From: Cheilinus undulatus
Taxonomy: Eukaryota; Chordata; Actinopteri; Labriformes; Labridae
NCBI RefSeq assembly: GCF_018320785.1
Contig: NC_054879.1
Coordinates: forward strand, 43,204,698 to 43,268,697
Length of the DNA stretch: 64,000 bases
Direction: 5' to 3'
Every line of letters begins with the position of its first letter. Position 1 is the first letter of the stretch. The position numbers were made by a program, and so were the translations under genes. Shown piece after piece: positions 58,201-64,000 of the stretch. The notes under the pieces were generated by a model. It did no database searches. It saw nothing but the letters and a program-made list of their open reading frames with translations, and was not told the DNA's origin.

Positions 58201-60954
58201 AAAAAAAAAATCTGTATCGGCCAAAATCGGAATCGGCACGTCAGACTTTTTAAAGATCGGTGATCGGTCAGAAAATTGCAATTGGTGCACCCCTACTAAA
58301 ACTGCACACTAAACCACATCTGTATCAAAGTATCTACCTGGACTCTGTTTTTCTTTTGATAGGACCATCCAGACTATGATGAGTCCACCTGCCACGCCTT
58401 TGTCCATGATGTTTGTGAGGAGACAGCCTCCTTTCCCTTTCCTCCTCACAGCTTGGATGTTATTATGACTGTCTTTGTCCTCTCCTCCATTCATCCTCAG
58501 CGGTACGTGAAGGTTAATAGACGATAAAAGGTCTGATGTTATTCCTCACCTTAGCCTCCACAATCTCCTTCATTCATTTCAGTCAAAAGCAGCTGTACTG
58601 GTTCACCCTGCAGATTATTTCGTACTCACTACTGGGATGACTCCCAGCAAGAACCAGGAGGCCCTTTTTAACAGCTTTACCCTCGTTGTGGGAAATTCAT
58701 CCATATAACAGAAATGGTGCTTTACAGCCTAGTGAACACACTTTGTGGAGTGTAGCTTTTTATTAAATGGGGTTCATATTTCTTTTAAGCAATTGAAGTG
58801 TGTAGAGGTAAGCAGCACGTCTCTGCCACTGCATAGCTTGGAAATGCCTCGTGGGGCAACATTTATGGAGGGTTAGAGGCCGGGATGGATAGAGTGCATT
58901 ACAGGGAGCCTGGGCAGCAGAATGGCAGAATAACGGTGGTGCACGTGTAATCAGCATATTTGAGATGCAGCTTGCAATAGAAGTACACGCTTCCTTATGC
59001 TACTGTGTTTGTTAATCACGTGTCTTTCATGGCAGCTCTGTCATTGGGTAGATCATGGACTGATAAAACCATAAAGATTATTAATTTTCTGACTCTGAGA
59101 ACTGCTGGAAATATTTGAGGTAAAGCAAATACTACACTCAAAATAAATCTAACATTGGATATATTTTTTTGAGAATTGTACCCATTTTATCGTTAGATTT
59201 TTACATATTGTGGCTCTAACGACCCTGTAAAGTGAAAATGAATCTGTTTTTAGGTTTACTGCATGACAGGTCACTGTGTTATGAAACCCTAAATAAAATT
59301 TCTGTCAACTTAAAAATCTCAAAGTTTATGAAATCAAGCTTCAAAATCATGAAAAATGAGGCAGTAAAATCTGCTCCAGGATGGTGTGAGTGTGTCTGTT
59401 GGATGAGCTGAAGCCACGTCCACTCAGGAGAAATACAATCCTCTCAGATTTAAAAAATGTTACATTCTGGATTTTGACCTTATGATAGGAAAGAGGTGAA
59501 AAACTTTCAAACAGTCTAAATCCAGAATTCAGTCACATGTAGATCTCAGTTTTATCACACAAGCAAAGCCAAAGCTGTAAAGACTGTTTAACGAATATAT
59601 TGTATGTAGTTTATAAGGGCTGCAAGGCGGCGTAGAGGTTAGCACTGCTGCCTCATAGCAATGAGGTCCCTGGTTCACTTCCTGGCCATGACCTTTCTAT
59701 TTGTAGTTTGCATGTTCTTCCCATGCATGCGTGGGTTCTCTCCGGGTACTCCAGCTTCCTCCCACCACCAAAAAAAAAATGCTCATTAGGTTAACTGGTG
59801 ACTCTAAATTGGCCGTAGGTGTAAACGTAAGTGTCCTGGTTGTCTTGTCTCTACATGTCATTCCTACAATTGACTGGTGACCAGTCCAGGGTTTACCCTG
59901 CCTCTCGCCCAATGACAGCTTGGACAGACCCCCAATAAGCATTATAGAAAGTTAATGGATATAGTTTTGAGACAACGGAATTGAAAAGTCACAAAATCTC
60001 ACGAATCAGGCCAAAATTTAAAGTTATCTAGGAACTATTTTCAGTTAGTAAACTGTTAGAATAACTAAATATAGTAACATACTTTAAGTTTTAGGCTGCA
60101 GCAGCAATGCCTTACACAAAGAGCTTAGCTTACAATGCTGGAGTCTACGATGAATGCATTCCATGTTGCCCCTATCTGTTAGTGACTGTAAATCATCAGT
60201 GGCTTCAGTCTTCTGTTGCAACATTATTTTTCTGTTTCACTGACAGAATTCAGGGCGTAGTCAATCGTCTTTCCTTGTACCTCAAACATGGGGGGCTGTT
60301 CCTCTTCCGTGACTATGGGAGGTATGACTTCTCACAGCTCAGGTTTAAGAAGGGTGAGTAAAGTACACATGAATCCATGATTTTATCTTTGTATGATAAT
60401 TTGTTGTCACTCTTAATTGTTTGTGCTGCTGTGTTCTTTGTCAGAATAAAAAACGATTAAATGTCTCTTCATCAGGACGGTGCTTATCAGAGAATTTCTA
60501 CACGCGTGGAGATGGAACCTGTGTGTACTTTTTTACTAAAGGTGATTCTGAGACATCTGATCTGTATTTTCTTCCACAGCCAGAAAATAATTTCCTACAG
60601 GTCCATAGCTTCTCTTTAAAAAAAACTTGGGTTATGTCTTTGGTATTTGCAATAACAGGGTTTCAGGATGTTTTTATGTGTTGAGTTTTATTATTAAGTT
60701 ACAATGGAGGAACAAGCTAGAATTTTATATTCAATTCTTGTCATTTTAGACCAATAAATACATATGAAATTATTTTTATTGTTTCAGATGAGGTTCATGA
60801 TTTATTTTCCAAAGCTGGACTGGAGGAAATTCAGAATCTGGAGGACAGACGCCTGCAAGTAAACAGAGGAAAGAGAGTGGCGATGCATCGTGTTTGGATG
60901 CAGAGCAAGTACAGGAAATGGCGCCCTAATCCCCCTTATCATCTTAACAGCTGA
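55300..60954 (+). CDS. mettl8: Mitochondrial tRNA N3-methylcytidine methyltransferase METTL8
   Basis: Nine coding exons (55300-55451, 55598-55689, 55787-56124, 56310-56359, 57340-57400, 58363-58502, 60247-60353, 60476-60541, 60788-60954) give 390 aa; human METTL8 is about 407. METTL8 makes m3C32 in mitochondrial tRNA-Thr and tRNA-Ser(UCN). The first ~40 residues are basic with almost no acidic residues ([20 protein letters not shown]), as in a mitochondrial presequence; the cytosolic paralogue METTL2 lacks this. Then come [39 protein letters not shown], the SAM motif [11 protein letters not shown] (about 192-202), YCCDFSS with Asp221, [34 protein letters not shown] and HRVWMQSKY. The start ATG lies 5 nt after an acceptor, so at least one non-coding exon is upstream. 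Intron 2 uses a GC donor (55690-55691). Synteny supports mettl8 over mettl2. Confidence 0.96.
55690..55691 (+). other. mettl8: GC splice donor of mettl8 intron 2
   Basis: Exon 2 must end at 55689 (CAAG) to keep frame into GTAAATTTACAAC at 55787. The intron then begins GCAAGG, a near-consensus GC donor. The nearby GT at 55701 would put exon 3 out of frame. Confidence 0.75.
56782..56890 (+). mobile_element. Tc1 terminal fragment
   Basis: CAGTGCATTTACAAAGTATT and the following CAGACCCCCTACACTTTTTC are the terminus of the same fish Tc1 family as at 24703. It breaks off at about 56890 beside MITE copy 4. In a mettl8 intron. Confidence 0.7.
56905..57190 (-). mobile_element. TTAA-target MITE, copy 4, truncated
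   Basis: Matches copy 3 from GGGGTGTGGTCAGGGGCAG to ATATGTGACCTTTAA; TTAA at 57191-57194. The other half is missing and replaced by a 13-bp hairpin (56913-56950). In mettl8 intron 4. Confidence 0.75.
56913..56950. repeat. Perfect 13-bp hairpin at a MITE breakpoint
   Basis: CCCTCCTCTCAGC (56913-56925), 12-nt spacer, GCTGAGAGGAGGG (56938-56950). It lies at the truncated end of MITE copy 4. Confidence 0.85.
57892..58294. mobile_element. hAT-type MITE with GGGGTGCACCAATTG end
   Basis: The right end (minus strand AGGGGTGCACCAATTGC) and the interior (ATCGGCCAAAATCGGAATCG) are typical of a common fish hAT MITE. A perfect 8-bp direct repeat ACTAAAAC flanks it (57884-57891, 58295-58302). The left terminus is poorly kept. 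In mettl8 intron 5. Confidence 0.65.
58503..59214. other. mettl8 intron 6, left part
   Basis: No recognised repeat or gene in this part of the intron between the exons ending at 58502 and starting at 60247. The intron also holds 59215-59445 and the SINE at 59605-59945. Confidence 0.45.
59215..59445. repeat. Repeat shared with 33430-33660
   Basis: Same colinear blocks as at 33430 (CACTGTGTTATGAA, TCATGAAAAATGAGGCAGTA, GAGCTGAAGCCAC), in the same orientation. Ends unknown, non-coding. Confidence 0.65.
59605..59945 (+). repeat. tRNA-derived SINE-like repeat
   Basis: Head GGCGGCGTAGAGGTTAGCAC (A-box) and GGTCCCTGGTTCACTTCC (B-box), then the widespread fish body GCATGCGTGGGTTCTCTCCG, GACTCTAAATTGGCCGTAGG and CCTGCCTCTCGCCCAATGAC. 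Diverged from the usual consensus, so an old copy. In mettl8 intron 6. Confidence 0.7.
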
Positions 60955-61080
60955 CCATGTACAGTCTATTTTTAAGCCATGGGACATTTTATGCTTGCTT
61001 TTTATTTATTTGTGCATTTAATTTATAAAAAATGTTTATGTACAATACAACAAACATGTTACGTACAACTGACACTATGC

Positions 61081-61086
61081 AATAAA
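61081..61086 (+). terminator. mettl8: Candidate mettl8 poly(A) signal
   Basis: AATAAA lies about 127 nt after the mettl8 TGA (60952-60954), giving a short 3' UTR that would end near 61105. The sequence after it is T-rich and holds no coding similarity. Confidence 0.5.
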
Positions 61087-61105
61087 CATACAACACATGT
61101 ATTCA

Positions 61106-61964
61106 AACAAACTTGTAGTGTGACTTTATATAAAAATCAAATGAATACATTACACAGTTCTATGTGTTCCAGAGTGAACATGGGTTATGGAAAACTGTTG
61201 ATCTTTATTAGAACTGCCCCCTTATTTTCAGGTTTCATATTTTTAAATAAAGGACCAGATTTACATTTTTTTCCTCTATTTAGTTAAATTATGAATAACA
61301 CTGGGAAAATTCTCTGCTCCAAGACAAAGTCCTGCATTAAATACATTTTTGCAAAAGCACCATTGTAAACCGAAATATTCAATATTACTTATTAAAGCAG
61401 ATAGAAAATAGTTCTTGTTGCCTGTTTCAAAATGTAGATCCCCTCTTCTTGAATTGGTATGAGCCTATATTTTTGTAATAATAACATTGTGGGTAGGTGC
61501 AGGGGTGTAGCTAGGGATTTTAGGTTCCCAGAAAGAATATGACTCAGGCCCCCCTTAACCGGCTAGCCAAGCAACAACTGGTGCGTCATTTTTACAAATA
61601 TCTTATGTGTTTTAATGTTTTTAATATTCTTACTATGGTTAATTTAAATTCACTTGCATTATTTTGAGGTGCTGGACTACACCATTTTGGACATTTTTTA
61701 AGGAAGGAGCAGAGCCTACCCAGTGTTGTATTCAACTCTGACACAATTTTGAGTCTGTTGACCGATTCATTTAGTCACTTTTTATTCAGTAATGACAGAA
61801 ATCATTGAGAAAAAAGGAATAAAAACACACTTTTCATTGCAGACTTCCCTCCCTACTGTGGGCCCAGGTAATAAATAACCTTTTTACCTCCTGTGCTGTG
61901 CCCATGGGTTGGTGCATTGGACTAGGACAGTAGGGAAAATGTGCATAGCCATGCTAAGACCTGC
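61106..61964. other. Downstream of mettl8, unassigned
   Basis: After the mettl8 poly(A) signal. 61495-61560 resembles a transposon end (CAGGGGTGTAGCTAGGG) without a partner. No coding. Confidence 0.4.
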
Positions 61965-62490
61965 AACAGTTTTTTCAGTCTGCACTTAAGCATTGTTAAT
62001 TTTTACAGCTTTTTTTAGTTTTTGTCTTAGTCTTTTGATTACATGTCTTTTAGTTTCAGTCACATTTTAGTCATTTCTGCACTTTTTAGTTTTAGTCAAC
62101 AAAAACTCAAAACATTTTAGTCCATAAAAAGTCCTCACATTTTAGTCTTTTTTTCCATGCATTTATTCTCTTGCCTGAATCTGGAACCAAGTCATAGTAG
62201 TGTGTTCTATACACCCTGTCAAATCTCAGGTCCCTGTTTTCTACTGCTGAAAGGCAGAAGAGATACAGATGCAATGTTTTTTTTTGACAGATTTACCCAC
62301 AGTGGAGAAAATCATGGATTTTTAATATCCGACAAAAACTGACTTACATTTCAGTCTAAACTTACTTTTTGTCAGTTTCAATCATCACAGATCTCTTTTT
62401 GGCTAGTCTTAGTCTAGTTGTCTTCATGGATAAAAAGGCTGTTGTCAAACATTTTTAGTCATAGTTTTAGTTGAAGAAATTAACACTGCT
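61965..62490. repeat. Repeat shared with 42741-43105 (TTTTAGTTTTAGTC family)
   Basis: T-rich runs of TTTTAGTTTTAGTC flank a core with TTGCCTGAATCTGG and CTGAAAGGCAGAAGAG. The outer runs (62000-62150 and 62400-62470) look like imperfect repeats of each other. Class unknown. Confidence 0.65.
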
Positions 62491-64000
62491 CTAAAGCTGG
62501 AGTCAGGCCCAAGAGCCAAATGTTAACTGTGGGGCTAGCGCTAAAGCTACAGATCCAACAAGCCCATGTATGATGGCATCTCAGGAGGGCCGTTAACAGG
62601 GACTTAAAGGGGCCCATTTATGGGCAAGCCATGTGTAGATCTATTGGTAGATTTGAAAGATTTTGGACTTTCCCCTAAATAAAAGAATATCTTATCTTGA
62701 AGGTAAATGTGAAGGTTTTTTTTTTTTTTTACCTGGGAGTGTTTGATTATCATAATTTGTGTACTTTTTTGAGCGAGTGTTGGTGCTTTATACCTTTCAG
62801 TAGTTTACAATAATGGACATATTTTTATATCCAATTATTATGTTTGTGATGCAGCTGTCCATTTGTAAACCCTGCACTGTGACAACAAACATCGAGTCCC
62901 ACATAATATAGTAACAAGTTTCACAGCTTTTTTGAGTTAAGGGGCCCTTGCTCATAGGGAAACATGCTGAGTTGGCCGAACTAAAAATAGCTGCTCTAAC
63001 TATTTAGGTGGAGCCTCGAAAATGTTGGCACAACTTGAATCTGTATGTTCATTTGGTATATGTCTTACATAATTTAAGAAATTCAGAATAATGTGTTGTT
63101 CCCATTAAGTTATCAAAAGTGCACTAAAAAATCATAATTTGGTCACTCAGCAGTAAACAAGTTTTTTTTAACAGTGTCAAGTTTCTTGAAATGCATATTC
63201 CAGTTTATAAATGATGTTTCAATTAATACATTTCATTTCCTCAACCCTTGAAGGAAAATTACACAACACCCCCATTCCCCTCAATTCAGTCCCTGATAGA
63301 AAAAAAAAAATAGAAATTCAGAATCACCAGGGATGAGATAGGTTGTTTACACTGAACAGAGGAGTTTTTAAGAAGCATTAAAAATAATAAACGAAATAGT
63401 TTTGATTTTTTTATGATTGTTTTGATAAGTCAAAGTCTAAAGGTTACACATCTCATAAGTTAATAATGACGCACAACATTATGAAATGGGTCAAATTTAC
63501 GTCATTCATTCACATACGACACTTGTAAACGACTAACCATATGGCATATCAATGGTTTGATACATTAAATCAAAATTGCACATTAAAGTTTGATTTTTAT
63601 AAGTTAATATATATCATGACTTTGTTTTTGTCAAACGTTTTGTCGCCAAACTTTCGATCAATGATGAGTTTATGTCTTTAAAGCAAAGAGTCGAATGACT
63701 TTAATATTACTTTATAGGTTTAATTATCTTTATCATGGTCAACTGGTATGCACTGTGAAATTTTTGTTTCTTATTATGTTGTTGAGGTCATGTATTTTTT
63801 TATTTATTATGTTATTCTCATGTGTCATTGAAGAAAACATGTATCACCCTCGCGATAAGAATTTTGCACACGATGCATGACGTTTCATAGGCAACCACTT
63901 GAAGACGGAGAGGTGGCCCTGGAGTCAGGACGTACTGCTGAGGTGTGAAGAGGTTTGTGCCCTAAAACAGATCTAATTAGACATTTTCCCTCAGTTTCTG
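62491..64000. other. Right-hand intergenic region, possible promoter of the next gene at the edge
   Basis: A/T-rich with no coding signal to about 63860. Then GC content rises and an RFX-like GTTTCATAGGCAAC lies at 63882-63895, followed by GAGGTGGCCCTGGAGTCAGG and a donor-like GAGGTTTGTG near 63950. This may be the start of the next gene, but no protein is readable. Confidence 0.3.

Overview
The window looks like a piece of a ray-finned (teleost, probably percomorph) fish chromosome. The evidence is a set of vertebrate genes with many short exons and GT-AG introns, together with the dense load of small hAT, TTAA-target and Tc1 elements, CR1/L2-type LINEs and tRNA-derived SINEs that is usual in such genomes. 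No prokaryotic features, CRISPR arrays or stand-alone RNA genes were seen.

Four host genes could be rebuilt exon by exon from splice sites and protein similarity. They lie in the order known from human 2q31.1. From left to right: (1) dync1i2 on the minus strand, 13 coding exons from 26251 down to 783, with the 3' end beyond the left edge; (2) cybrd1 on the minus strand, 4 exons at 32253-29149, complete, 276 aa; (3) dcaf17 on the minus strand, 14 exons at 51651-38509, complete, 503 aa; (4) mettl8 on the plus strand, 9 coding exons at 55300-60954, complete, 390 aa. dcaf17 and mettl8 are head to head; the other three run in tandem on the minus strand. The products are not one pathway: dynein cargo transport, iron/ascorbate-linked reduction, a CUL4-DDB1 ubiquitin-ligase receptor, and mitochondrial tRNA m3C methylation. 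They form a conserved neighbourhood, not an operon.

Most of the remaining sequence is introns and spacers filled with transposable elements. Several hAT-type elements have intact 8-bp target duplications (2833-4021, 8097-8705, 14454-15372, 18591-19366, 36590-37589, 40403-41410, 50200-50891, 54663-55163, 57892-58294). A TTAA-flanked MITE family has four copies, two of which carry a tRNA-derived SINE inside. A second TTAA-flanked foldback element in a cybrd1 intron contains a nested Tc1/mariner deletion derivative. There are two LINE remnants with reverse-transcriptase-type coding (33955-36201 and 48165-49372), one LINE tail (45030-46150), several Tc1 fragments, a 490-bp tandem duplication (12140-13100) and one possible solo LTR fossil (about 49500-50100).

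The most interesting points are these. A MITE directly abuts the dcaf17 start codon, so the dcaf17 leader and the dcaf17/mettl8 head-to-head promoter are largely transposon sequence. A perfect 33-bp inverted repeat at 41701-41795 is followed by a hammerhead-like core. mettl8 intron 2 needs a GC donor. Perfect short hairpins sit at the truncated ends of two transposable elements. No clearly novel gene system was found.
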